A stretch of 64,000 nt of DNA from Castor canadensis (taxonomy: Eukaryota; Chordata; Mammalia; Rodentia; Castoridae): the NCBI RefSeq assembly GCF_047511655.1, contig NC_133405.1:91485046-91549045 (forward strand), written 5' to 3'. Positions 45,966-56,330 of the stretch are shown piece by piece (the stretch's first letter is position 1; every line of letters begins with the position of its first letter). A model generated the notes under the pieces. The model saw nothing but the letters and a program-made list of their open reading frames with translations. It made no database searches and was not told the origin of the DNA. The position numbers were made by a program, and so were the translations under genes.

Positions 45966-46416
45966 ACCGCCACAACACTAAGAGTGCAATATTGGCTTAA
46001 ACATAACAACTTCCCAATGTAACTCACCACATTAACAGATTAACAAAGGGAAAAGTCCTATGACTAGTAAATAGATGCCAAGAAGTAATTGTTTAATCCT
46101 AGGAACCTAGAAATAGAACTTCCGTATTACAATCAGGTATATCGACACAAAAACCACAGTCATCATGGTGAGTTCTTTCAAATCTTACATTTCCTATCAG
46201 GCATAAGACAAAAGATGGCCACTCTTTCTGGTTTTATTCAACATGATGCTGGGTGGGTTTGCCGAATGTTATAAAATGGGAAAAATGTTATAATGGCAAA
46301 AAAATGAGCTGTTATTACTCAGATGATAGGATTGTGGATGCTGAAAATCAAACGGAAACTAGAGCTAACTTTAGAATAAGCATATTTGTAAGATTGCTAG
46401 ATAGAAAATCACTGCA
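45966..46416. other. Intergenic, AT-rich, nothing recognised
   Basis: No gene. It lies just beyond the 3' end of the XAGE-like gene. Confidence 0.4.
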
Positions 46417-46418
46417 CA

Positions 46419-46484
46419 GGTCTGGGGATGTAGCACTCAGTGGTAGAGTGTTTGCCTAGCACGCACTGGGTTGGATCACCAGCA

Positions 46485-46526
<42 letters not shown>
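46419..46526 (+). mobile_element. ID SINE with (AC)n tail
   Basis: 'ctggggatgtagcactcagt' ID body. Its A-rich tail has become an (AC)n microsatellite at about 46487-46525. Confidence 0.85.
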
Positions 46527-46528
<2 letters not shown>

Positions 46529-46691
46529 CCCCAGAGGTTAGTAATGTACAAACAAGAAAATCAATGCACAAACATAACATGTTTTGTATTCAATCAGAAT
46601 ACAAAATTTCAAAATGATACAGTTCCCAACAGTATCCTATACCCAGAGTAAACAAAAGATGTGCAAGACTTCTTTGAGGAAAGTGTAAAGC

Positions 46692-46697
46692 TTTATT
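46692..46697 (-). terminator. Poly(A) signal of the XAGE-like gene
   Basis: AATAAA on the minus strand ('ctcaataaagctttacac'), 64-69 bases below the stop codon. It gives the short 3' UTR typical of GAGE-family transcripts. Confidence 0.75.
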
Positions 46698-46760
46698 GAG
46701 ACCATTTGAATTGGAGTATCTAATAACAGATCAGACTGCATTGTTGGTGTTTGTCTTCAC

Positions 46761-46783
46761 CTAAACGTCTGGTTGCCCTTCAC
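46761..46783 (-). CDS. XAGE-like terminal coding exon 5
   Basis: 23 bases after acceptor 'gtattatag' complete 'GEGQPDV' and the TAG stop. The tiny last coding exon and the 'GEG' motif mirror XAGE ('AGEGKSQV') and PAGE ('AGEGQL'). Confidence 0.87.
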
Positions 46784-49700
46784 CTATAATACAAACATAA
46801 CAGGTGGGAACATTACTCAGCAGAACATTACTAACATGACGTTTAAAGCATACAAAAGAAACCAGAGTTTTGGTTTCATAAAATGGACTAAAATCAGTCT
46901 CCAATGTGTCACCCTTGGGCTCAAGTGCAGTTAGAGGTCTGTAGGGACATTGAAGATAGTTTTCCAGGCTTATGTTATCACTGTTTTTACAACATACCAT
47001 ACTTTCTAGTCGTACAAGGAAACCAAGAAAGTGTCTGAGTTCTCACATCAAATCTAATGAACTCATTAAAAGGCAGTTTTAAGTAGATAGCAAAAACTGA
47101 ATATATTTTACTTAAACTCAAAGCAACACATCAAAAATGCAAGAACTAAAAGAACTGACAAAAATAAATCATTTAAATGATTTGGCTTAAAATAATATTC
47201 TGAATATAACATAGCTAAATCAGTTAATGTCATATTTGGAACTGCATTACTGACAGGAAAGGAAGGTATAGTACTGCAAAAAACAAAATCTGTTTTTCAG
47301 GTGAGTTTCTCCTTCCAGTCCCTTTTCCTTTACTTTTTCTGGTAGGGTCTTGTACTTTTTGTCAGGGTCCAGCCTCAGATCTCAATCTTACTACCTCTGC
47401 CCCAGCCTATCTGTGATTACAGGCCTATACCACCACACCCAGCTTAAGAACATATTCCTTTTCAATTATACAATATATTCAATATTTGTTACTTCTTGTT
47501 GAACTTTTTCCATTTTCTTCAGCCCTGTATAAACTAATGGACAGTCTCTTTGTAGCTATCTTTAAGATGAGCAATTTTTTTTTCATTTAGTAGCCGGAAT
47601 ACTCTTACTAATGATTCATATCTCTGCTTTATTAAATACCTCTTCCATTTTCTCTTATGTTTATTCTACTGCTAATGTGACATATTTGCTATAGTGGATG
47701 CTAACACAATTTGTTATGTGTTTTAACACATAGTCTTTGAAGGCTATGATTTTCCAATAGTCATGTTCACAGGCTACTGGAAGTAGTCTACTAATGATTT
47801 TTAATATAAATAGTCTAATGGAATAGTTTAGCAATAGTCTAATGGGGACTAATACAGTGTAATGGTTCAGTAGGAGAGAAACATTTAGAAGACTAATGGA
47901 AAGTACAGCATTATCTAAACATCAAAAAACCCATTAAATTCACAGCCAAGTGTGCTGGCTCAAACTGTAATCCTAGCTACTCTAAAGGTGGAGATCAAGA
48001 GGATGGCGCTTCTGAGGTCAGCCCCAGGAAAAGAACTCCAGATCCCATCTCAACCAGCAAAGGCTAGCCTGTCATCCCAGCTATGTGGGAAGCATAAATA
48101 GGAACCTCACAGTCCAGGCATAAAGCAAGACTCTATCTCAAAAATACCCAAAGCAAAAAGGGCAAGGGCTTGGCTCCTAGGCTCCCCTACTTGGGGAGGG
48201 GAGGGGAGGGAGACGAGGGGAGGGGAGGGGACTGGAGAGGAAAGGAGAGGAAAGAACTCATTAAATTCAGAAGTTGTTTTAATTAACAGTCATCAAATTG
48301 GAAATCACATGTATAAAACATACTTAAGTTGACTTCTCAGGCATTAATACCCCATGGTGTTTTTAATTCAAGTTCTATCAAGTGATATCTGAGGACAAAA
48401 AGTTGTAAAATGTAACATGTTATGACTGGAGTTGACTGTTTCATACAGTGTTTACAATGTTATTTTGTAGTAGCTGAGGAAAACAGACACTTGCAGGCAG
48501 TACGCACAACACAGGCATTTTACTCATACACACCTTGAGCACTGGTGACCTACTTGTACCCTTACTACCGCATCAACCCCAGAAAGTACAAAGTAGACTG
48601 CCTCTTGAAATTTGATTGTTCAGTCTTCCCAGTCTTCATTTAAGGAGGACTAAGAATGCAATTGTTCTTTAAGAGCCAGAGAAGTCAGAATTTGACAGAA
48701 TCCAAGAGTAGGTATTCAGGGTCTCCATAAAGAAAGACATTATCAAGAAAATAAGAGTACTTGCTTATGTATTTAGTAACAATGAAATCCCAATTCAGGT
48801 ACTGAAATTTGCTTCAAGCAGAGACATCAGGTAAACAAGTCATGCAAAACAGTATCTCTTTTTGGATAGAGGTAGTACTTTACTTAGCTCTAACAAAACA
48901 GACTTATGTTTATATTCTACCAAAACATACCAGCAAGTGTAATAATCATCAGGGGAAATGATTTTATTATACCTTATTTGAACTCACTATTTATAATAAG
49001 AGAAAGACCAGTTTTAGCAATTAAGGGATTTTCACAGAATTCAACCAAATACGTTAAAGCTGCTAGTAAAATCAATTTTGTATGTCAGCATGTTTCATAC
49101 AAACTGATATTTTCAACATAAAAAGTATTTGTAAAACATCAGAAATTATCAACAAATCTGAAAATCATTAGTTTTTGATAAAAGACAGTCAAAATTAAGA
49201 AAATGCTTTTCTACTTTGTGATTCAATACAGCTTTGATCCAATTTGGTTTTTTGTTTGTTTGTTTGTTCAGTTTGGTTGGTTTGGTACTGGCAGTACTTG
49301 GGCTTTAACATCAAGGTGTCATGAATTTCTAGGCAGATGCTCTACCAAGTGAGTCATACCCTCAGACATTTTGGCTTTAGTTATTTTCATGTAGGGTCTC
49401 GTATTTTTTGCCTGGAACGGCCTAGACCTTGATGTTCCTATTACACCTCCTGTGGAGCTGTGATGACAGACAAGCACCACCTTACCAAGCTATTTTGTTC
49501 AGATGAAATGTCACTAACTCTTTGCCTGGACTGGCCTCAAACACTGATCCTCAAGATACCTGCCTTCCAAATAGCTAAGATTAAATGCATGAGTAAAGTT
49601 GCTTGGCTCTGATTTCCTTCCTTCCTTCCTTCCTTCCTTCCTTCCTTCCTTCCTTCCTTCCTTCCTTCCTTCCTTCCTTCTTTCCTTCCTTCTTTCCTTC

Positions 49701-52700
49701 CTCCCTCCCTCCCTCTCCCCCCCTTCCTCTCTCCCTCCCTCCCTCTCCTCTCCCTCCCTTTCTCCCTCCCTTTCTTCCTTCCTTTCTTCCTTCCTTCCTT
49801 CCCTCTCTTCCTTTTTTAATGTACGAGGGGTTGAACTCAGGGCCTCATGCTTGCTAGGCAGGTACTCTACCACTTGAGCCACTCCACCTGTGCTTTGTTT
49901 TCTAAGTGACAGTGCCTCAAGTGGTCAGGCATTTGGAGTCTGAACTAAATTTCAAAGCATCTGTATATGTGAACTCTGTTAGTACTGTAGCAGTTATGTT
50001 GTCCCTACTTCAAGAAAGGTATAGTTCTTGTGGAAAATGAATCCACATAATTTACAACTTAATGTATAACACACCTACTTCAGGTACTTCAGGGGGCTCT
50101 AGACAGGGTACAAACTCCTCCTTGACATCATGTGGTTTACCTCCAGTCTTTGGCTGAGAGAGTTGCTGAACATCAGCTTCCAGGTCGGCTCCTTAAATGT
50201 AAAAAGGTTCTTGAATGATGCAGAAAGATGGAGGAATAGGAAGCGTCTATCTTCCCTTCCTCCCATGGATACACCAAATAAACATCTACAAACATATCAC
50301 TTCCCTCTGAGAGAAATACAGAAACTAGTTCAGAGACCCACACACCAGAAAACAGAACATCCACATTTAAATGAGTAGAATAGCCTGAGACACACTCCAT
50401 CCACAAATCCCACCCAGGATGTAGTGCCTTACAATCAGGGGGGAATGCCCTGTTCCCAGCTTCTCCTTAAGGAGTGAAGGGTTTGGACCACACATAGAGC
50501 TCCTCTACTTTTACTGTTCAGAACCTGAGTGATTGGTCTCCTAACTTTGGAAGTGCATGGATTTTGACATTTTGGAGTTCCATGAGACCTTAGAGAAATA
50601 AAAAGGCGCTTGAAACAGGCATGGGAGTACATGCTCTTTGCTCCCATGTTAAGTATAGACCAAGCAGGCAAAAAAGTCCAGTTCCCTGTTTCTCCCAGGA
50701 AGAGATATTTCTACACATTTAACTATGTACTGCCTGAGAACAAGACTACTAAATAGATTACCTGTTGGTTCCCCTGGAGCAGGTAAATAATCAACTCCAG
50801 TATCCAAAATGGGAATGTGGTAATTCCCTCACCTTCCCCACAAAACCAATTGCACTAATTATACTGGATCTTCAACTTGTCCCTGGACAAAGTTTGTGCA
50901 CATATCCAGTGCCCCACCTTTTACAACTCCTAGCCAGGGGACTGGCTCCCACATCACTTAGCTCTAGCAGATGACCAGAATCTGCATTCATGAATCACCG
51001 TGGGCCACTGAGAATGAAATATGCATCAACAGAAGAGTGAATGAAGAAACTGTGGCTCACATGCACACATGCACATGTACCCACACACCCAGAGGAATGT
51101 TACTTAGTCCTTTAAAACGTAGATGCTCTCATGTGGGATAACTTGGATGTACTTGGTCAACATTATGCTATGCGAGCCAAGCAACACACAAACAGAAAAG
51201 TACTTCACGGTTTCACTTATATGTGGAATCTAATAAAAGCTGAATGCACAGAAGCCGAATAGAACAGAGGTTACCAGGAACAGATATTGTGAACATGGAG
51301 AGATGTAGGTCAAGCTGCACTGTTGGATTTATGGGGAATAAAAAGTATAATGTAAAATTTGCTAAGAGTGTTGGTCTCGTGTCACCTTAACCCACACATG
51401 CCCCAAATTTTTAAAAGTAACCACGTGAGGGAGATGTATATGTTAAATTACTTCATGTAGAAATCACTTCATCATTTCTACGTTTATTAAAACACCTCAA
51501 ATACATACAATAAAAATAAAATAATAAAAAATTTGTCATTACAATAACTCATGGAATATGAATAAGGGAGCTTTTCTATTCGTTCCCTCAATGTTATGAA
51601 ATAAAACCTGTTGGCTGGTGTTATAACTAATGGGATGTGTGAGAATCCCACGGACACAAGCCAGGCATGATAGCACAGACCTGTAATTACAGTACTGAGT
51701 AGGCTGAAGCAGGGGGATTGCTACCCTGCTCTACATAGCAGGACCCTGTTTCCAAAAACAAAACAAATTAAAAATAAAAGAGAATCCCAAGAGTAGAATT
51801 TACCTCATACTACTCCCTTTCCTTTCCCAAGATTCCTTCAGACCATACAGTTACTCCTACGTAGTTATTTATTATATTCGCCACAATAATTCAGTGATGT
51901 TTGACCCTCTTTAACTAGATTGTGAGTACCAGACTGAAATCGTGTCTGTCTTTAATTCTCAGACTCCTAGCACCTAGCAAGTTACATGGCATAAGTAGGC
52001 AACAATAAATGCTGAGTGAAACAACAGGCTCAATAAATACCTGACCTGTTCTCTTTAAACATTTAACTGGCACAAAAGACAAAGAACAGCTGAAAAACTC
52101 ATCCAGATCGAAAGAGGTTAAATATACATGACACCAACATTATTTGTGATTAATAGCAAAATTACTATATTACAGTGACGACAGAGAAGCACAGAAGAAA
52201 GCAATTAGTGGGGCCTTGTTTGAACTAAGGCCTTGAGCTTAGCATGCAGGTGCACTACCACTTGATCCTTGCCTTCAGCTCAGCCCTTTCTAGGCTCATT
52301 ATAAAAAATTTTCCATTTTCCTTTGACACTTATTTTTTTGTGCTTGAAAATACTTCCTAGATGGATCTCCACATTAGTACTTCCAAGGAAATAGTATTTA
52401 ATTTGACTTGTAAAATTGCATAGTAGTTTTTGATCATTTCATCAAATACACAGACATATTTTCATAGCACATGTAGGATGTCAGTGCCACAAACTTCTAA
52501 CACCTGTAATAAACCCTATTTTCCTAGGAATGTTAACTCTTCTTCTATGTGGAAAAGCTGAGATTCAGGTATTGTGTCTTATTCTTGGCTGGTAGAGACT
52601 TCACTGCCAAAATTTCGTTTTTACTGTCATCTATGTTTTTGTAAGAAAAAGTGAATGAACTTTGCTTAAATGCTTACTGCTCAAATGTCTACAATGTTCA

Positions 52701-54117
52701 ATTACTGAGTACTGGTCCAGGAAAAGACACAGTTCAATGGAGCAGGACACACTCCAGGAAAGAGCTAAATGAATGATAGCCACTGCTTCCATTAATTGAC
52801 TTTCTTTTTTTTACAATAAGTTTGGTAAAAGCTGAATAACTTAAGGATATTGTTATACATGTATCTGCATTAATATGATTTTAAGTGTCCTTTCAAGGGT
52901 GTTTGAAGCCAGGTGTGGTAACGTATGCCTGTACTCCCAACTAATCAGTAGGCAGAGATTTGGGAGGATCGCGGTTTGAGGCCAGCCCAGGCAGAACATT
53001 AGCTAGACCCCCATTCTCAGCCAACAAGCCAGGCGTGGCGGCACGTATCTGTGATCTCAGCTCTGCAGGAGGCACGGGTAGGAGGTTCACAGTCTGAAGG
53101 AAGCTCCAGGAAACAACGGGAGATCCTATCTGACACAAAACTGCAAACTAGATTCCACTTTCCCAACCAACTTCCAGGAAATGTCCAAGATCCTTTTCTG
53201 TTCTCTTTCCTCCTGTTACTGATGATGTCATAAAGCATGATGCACACATACACCTTCCCCCACAGGCATTTTTCTCCCTGTGCCTCTACCTTTAACTTCA
53301 GGTTCTCCTTCCTCTTTTGGCTCCTCACCAGGTGTAACACCTTGACTTTCAGTTGATTGCTCTTCTTGTTGAGGTGGTTCATCACCAGACTGCTCAGCCT
53401 TTTGGAAGTCACATGCATGCAAATAAAAAAAATTACTTGTAATAACCACATGTACTCCAAACTATATCTCAAGAAGTCTGAATCATTTAAATATGATTTT
53501 ATACAATTATTAACAAAATTACTTTTCCCACAGAGGTTACTCCCACCACTATTTTAGAAGGTATTTTAATTTATGGTGGGACCGATCTATTTTTAGAAAG
53601 CATAAGAAGGAAGCCATGAGGCATAATTCCTGAGAATGTAAGAGCATCCATCCAGGCCAGAACAGAATGAAATCCCATGAGATCAATTGTCACCCCCTTA
53701 TCAGCATGGAAAAACTTTACCTGTGTATATACACTATTTAACAACATTGTCTAAAAAATAAATGTCTTTTCTTTTTGGTGGTACTGTGATTTGAACTGGG
53801 GACTGCTTGCTATCAAGGTGCTCTACCACTTGAGCCACTCTGCCAGACCTTTTCGTATTGGTATTTTTTTAAAGATATGTTCTCAGGAGCTACTTGCACC
53901 AGCTGGCCTCAAACTGAATCCTCAAACTGATCTCTGCCTCTCCAGTAGCTGAGATTATAGGCATGAGCCACTGGCACCTGGCCTCAAAAATAAATTTTGG
54001 TTAATACAAAACATTAACTATTAAAGCACTCACAACCACAGGCTCAATCAGCTCAACAGATTCTTCTTCATCCCGTCTTCCTCTAGATTTAGATCTTGAT
54101 CTTACTGGTTTACTCAT
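46761..54117 (-). CDS. GAGE/XAGE/PAGE-family protein, four coding exons
   Basis: The coding exons are 54034-54117, 53290-53398, 50075-50191 and 46761-46783. All introns are GT-AG, with phases 0, 1 and 1, and together they give a 110-residue protein plus stop. Human XAGE3 is 111 residues. Residues 1-15 are basic ('MSKPVRSRSKSRGRR', like the PAGE4 N-terminus) and lead to 'ESVELIEPVV', the counterpart of the GAGE/XAGE 'PPELIGPM' segment. Exon 3 supplies 'SGDEPPQQEEQSTESQG', close to XAGE3 'PGDEEPQQEEPPTESRD'. Exon 4 supplies 'DLEADVQQLSQPKTGG', close to XAGE3 'DLEADLQELSQSKTGG'. The protein ends 'GEGQPDV'. It is acidic and probably disordered; family members are testis/placenta-restricted cancer/testis antigens, and PAGE4 is a stress-linked transcriptional co-regulator. 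The exact orthologue (XAGE3, XAGE5 or PAGE) cannot be set without a phylogeny. No break is seen. Confidence 0.88.
47325..47445 (-). mobile_element. B1-like SINE (intron 4)
   Basis: Antisense: 'tggtagggtcttgtacttt' to 'ataccaccacacccagc'. Confidence 0.75.
47446..47946. other. Intron 4 sequence, AT-rich
   Basis: No exon or clear repeat. 'agtctaatgg' words recur loosely around 47810-47900. Confidence 0.35.
47948..48180 (+). mobile_element. Composite SINE (B1-B1, partial ID)
   Basis: 'gtgctggctcaaactgtaat', 'ctagcctgtcatcccagc', then 'gggcaagggcttggctcc'. Confidence 0.75.
48188..48245. repeat. (GGGGA)n low-complexity repeat
   Basis: 'ggggaggggagggg' words downstream of the SINE tail. Confidence 0.85.
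48246..49278. other. Intron 4 unique sequence
   Basis: AT-rich, no gene or clear repeat. The 71-residue frame at 48906-49121 (+) shows no domain. Confidence 0.35.
49280..49611 (-). mobile_element. Three-part composite SINE
   Basis: Antisense ID unit ('gcagtacttgggctttaac'), then two B1-like monomers ('gtagggtctcgtattttttg' and 'gatgaaatgtcactaactc'). Confidence 0.8.
49612..49815. repeat. (TTCC)n microsatellite
   Basis: About 200 bp of 'ttcc' repeats grading into 'ctccctccc'. It lies between two SINE tails and produces long artefactual frames. Confidence 0.95.
49818..49895 (-). mobile_element. ID-like SINE
   Basis: Near-consensus antisense unit with 'ggttgaactcagggcctcat' and 'cttgagccactccacctg'. 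Confidence 0.9.
50075..50191 (-). CDS. XAGE-like coding exon 4
   Basis: 117 bases encode 'GADLEADVQQLSQPKTGG', then a more diverged 'KEEFVPCLEPPEVPEV'. Acceptor 'acatttaag', donor 'gtag|gtgtgt'. This is the most XAGE-specific exon. Confidence 0.87.
50217..51530 (+). mobile_element. L1M: 5' UTR-like part joined to 3' end (intron 3)
   Basis: 50217-51000 resembles the old L1M 5' region ('gatgcagaaagatggaggaa', 'cacttccctctgagagaaat'). 51010-51530 resembles the L1M 3' end ('gaatgttacttagtcctt', 'cacttatatgtggaatctaa'). The ORFs are absent, so the copy is internally deleted or two fragments are juxtaposed. Confidence 0.65.
51658..51780 (+). mobile_element. B1-like SINE
   Basis: 'gccaggcatgatagcacag' to 'gcaggaccctgtttcc'. 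Confidence 0.8.
51850..52025 (+). mobile_element. L2 3' end
   Basis: 'ctagattgtgagtaccagac', 'cctagcacctagcaag' and 'caacaataaatgctgagtg' form the L2 tail. Confidence 0.65.
52207..52285 (-). mobile_element. ID-like SINE, decayed
   Basis: 'ggccttgtttgaactaagg' and 'gcactaccacttgatcc', antisense. Confidence 0.7.
52290..52905. other. Intron 3 sequence, nothing recognised
   Basis: AT-rich, without an exon or clear repeat. Confidence 0.35.
52908..53125 (+). mobile_element. Two-monomer B1-type SINE
   Basis: 'gccaggtgtggtaacgtatg' and 'gccaggcgtggcggcacgta' mark two tandem B1-like monomers with no ID unit. It ends about 165 bases from coding exon 3. Confidence 0.8.
53290..53398 (-). CDS. XAGE-like coding exon 3
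   Basis: 36 codons plus one base, rich in Glu, Pro and Gln ('GEEPKEEGEPEVK'). Acceptor 'ccaaaag', donor 'aaag|gtagag'. The weak pyrimidine tract leaves a small doubt about the exact acceptor; nearby AGs would shift the start by a codon or two. Confidence 0.82.
53770..53988 (-). mobile_element. Composite B1-ID SINE (intron 2)
   Basis: Antisense ID unit ('tggtactgtgatttgaact'), then B1-like 'gattataggcatgagccac'. Confidence 0.85.
54034..54117 (-). CDS. XAGE-like coding exon 2
   Basis: 28 codons from the start Met. The exon itself starts at 54123 after 'ctgttctgctttcag', so only six bases of 5' UTR lie in it. The donor is 'ggtt|gtgagt'. In GAGE genes the start codon likewise sits a few bases into exon 2. 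Confidence 0.85.
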
Positions 54118-54129
54118 TTCATACTGAAA

Positions 54130-54780
54130 GCAGAACAGTGTGATTTACAAAATGCACATAAGAAGATAGCTATATTTGATCAAGTTCATGGCCAAATGTC
54201 TACTAGCAATATTTTAAAACTCAGAGAATACTGATAAAATAAGTCCCAGGCTTAGTGTGTGTCTGTGTACCCCAGCTCTTGCAACTGCCATTTATATTGG
54301 CCATGCTGCCAGAGAAATCTTAAGTCGTGTGGCAAAACACAGAAGTCATTTCAGATGCTGTTTGGTTGAGCACTAGATTCCCCATTACGCAGAATTAAGA
54401 GTGGAGTGACTACTACTTTGATCACATTCTCATTAGCTTGGCCAGTTGCCCTGGAAAACAGCTTGTCCCTCGTTCCTCCCCATGCCATGTCGTACTATCC
54501 AGGACTACACAAAGCAGTGGGACCACACACCTCTCAATGGCCGCAATGGACAGAACCCACTGAGTCCATCCTGGTTTCCGGGCCCTTTCCTCACCACCGG
54601 TCCTGCACCCTGCCCGGCTCCCCACAGGGGACTCGGCCATCTGTCCTGTAGGCCGTCTTTCCATCTGTCTGTCCATCCCAGGCGCCTCCCTCCAGGGTCA
54701 GTGGAGGCCTCTGACAGCACCCACCCATGTCCCCCCTCTTCGCCTGACCCCTCCCCCTGCAGACCACCACACCCCCTTGT
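54130..54780. other. XAGE-like intron 1 / GC-rising flank
   Basis: Unique sequence becoming C-rich from about 54570. Overlapping frames of 115-143 residues on both strands have no family resemblance. Confidence 0.35.
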
Positions 54781-54784
54781 CCAG

Positions 54785-55114
54785 TTCCCGCCACCACGAC
54801 AAAGGCCATGGCGGCAGCGGCACCTGTGAGGAGGAGAAGGACGACGACCTCGAGGCCATCCAACAACTCCCAGTCCAACCGACCACAGGCCAGACCCGCC
54901 CGCAGCCTGCTGTCTCCTCCACACACTGTCACACACAAACGGGGGGCAGGACTGCTCTAAGGCCCTACTGCGGATCGTTGCTCAAAGACAAAGAATGAAG
55001 AACGCAGAAGGAACAAAGGCGCCACCTTCCACCTCAGCGTTCTGAGAGCACTAGGCAGACCGCAAGGCGCGTGCGTGGTAGCGGTCACGTGTGCAGGCAG
55101 CGCGTGCGCACTAG
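54785..55114 (-). promoter_or_regulatory. CpG-containing promoter region of the XAGE-like gene
   Basis: Local CpG enrichment ('ggcgcgtgcgtgg', 'gcgcgtgcgc') with an E-box 'cacgtg' at 55086-55091, in the position expected for the start of the XAGE-like gene. Family promoters are CpG-containing and silenced by methylation in most somatic tissue; the same control here is inference. Confidence 0.5.
55033..55100 (-). other. Possible non-coding exon 1 of the XAGE-like gene
   Basis: A donor 'gctgag|gtggaa' at 55032/55033 would end a short 5' UTR exon inside the CpG segment. GAGE-family exon 1 also ends in '...ctgag' as I recall it, and splicing to the acceptor above 54123 gives a standard family structure. 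The start site is not defined. Confidence 0.35.
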
Positions 55115-55232
55115 GTCAGGCGGGCAGCCTGTGCTGTTGTGTGACCTCAGCAGAGACCTAATCCTGAAGAATGAGTGAGCTAGCATCCAGGTTTCATTTT
55201 CCCGTCTCAGTCTTTGTTTCTCCTCTAGGCAC
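55115..55232. repeat. Promoter-flank segment, copy A
   Basis: About 118 bp sharing 'tgtgctgttgtgtgacc', 'cagcagagacctaat' and 'agtctttgtt' in the same order with 56040-56162. Confidence 0.75.
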
Positions 55233-55537
55233 TTGAGGATAGGAAAGGATGTGTCTCAGAAAGTCCTACTGTGATAGCAGTTGGTATTAAGGACTTTAAT
55301 GTCGGTTTTTACAAGGCCCTTGTTCAGTGACTTTCTTGCCTTTTTTTTTTCTTTCAATTTTTTTTTGGTATATACTAGTTTACATGGGGATTTCATTCCG
55401 ACATTTACATGTGTGCTTCAAATGCATCTTGATTCACCTCCTCCACCATTCTCCCTCATCTAGTTCCCTGCTTCTTAGAACAGTTTCAACAGGTTTCATT
55501 GTTCTCTTTTTATTAATATATACAAAGTGTATCAACC

Positions 55538-56330
55538 ATATTCAAACTCCTTCACCCTCTCTGTTTATCTTTCCCCTCCCTTTGATACCCACTGCTGAAC
55601 ATGACCTGTTGTACATTTTTAAGTGTATATTGACTGTGTATATCCTATATTAATCACATTAACCTCTGTATTATTTACCCTTTATTGTCCTCCTCCCCTA
55701 TTATTCAACAGCTTTCAGTGCATTTTTTCTGTTATCTTGATACACATACGCAACATATTTCTATATTTCCTCTATCATTCTGTTTTTGTTCCCTGCCTCC
55801 TTGTTGTCCCCTCATGCTGACCAACTATTACAATCATATTCAAACTATATTCAAACTCCTTCACCCTCTTCATTTACAATTTCCCTTCCTTTTGCTACCT
55901 ACCCCTGGACAGGACCTGTTTTACCTTCCTGTCCTACATTGTTTAAGTGTATATTGATTGTTTAAGAGGATTTCTCTATGATATTTCACACTTGTTTACA
56001 TTGTATGTTAATTGCATTAACCTCCGTGCTGTTTATTATGTCAGGCATGCAGCATGTGCTGTTGTGTGACCCCAGCAGAGACCTAATGCTGAGGATTGGA
56101 TTGAATTGGCTAACACAGCACATTTCATTTTTCTTCTTTAGTCTTTGTTCCTCTTCCAGAAACTCCTTATTGCCCTCCTCCCCTATTATTCAACAGCTTT
56201 CAGTGCATTTTGTTCTGGTGTCTTGGTACACAGATGCAATGTATTTCTGTATTACTCACTATCATTATCCTTTCATGTCCTCCCTTGTTCTCCCTTTGGG
56301 TTGACCAGCTATTGCAATCATGTTCTCTCT
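55538..56330. repeat. Tandem duplication in the L1 3' region
   Basis: Two successive units share 'ttcaaactccttcaccctct', 'aagtgtatattga', 'cattaacctc' and 'ctcccctattattcaacagc'. They begin at about 55538 and 55850. The second unit carries copy B of the promoter-flank segment. Confidence 0.8.
56040..56162. repeat. Promoter-flank segment, copy B, inside the L1
   Basis: About 123 bp matching copy A at 55115-55232, same orientation, roughly three quarters identical by eye. It interrupts the second unit of the L1 3' duplication. Confidence 0.75.

Noticed and set aside
49514-49882. 122-residue minus frame rich in Glu/Lys/Arg
   Set aside because: It translates the (TTCC)n microsatellite and an adjoining SINE.
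54446-54938. Overlapping frames of 115-143 residues on both strands
   Set aside because: The region is GC-rich with no recognisable family, and the splice evidence makes it intron 1 or promoter of the XAGE-like gene.
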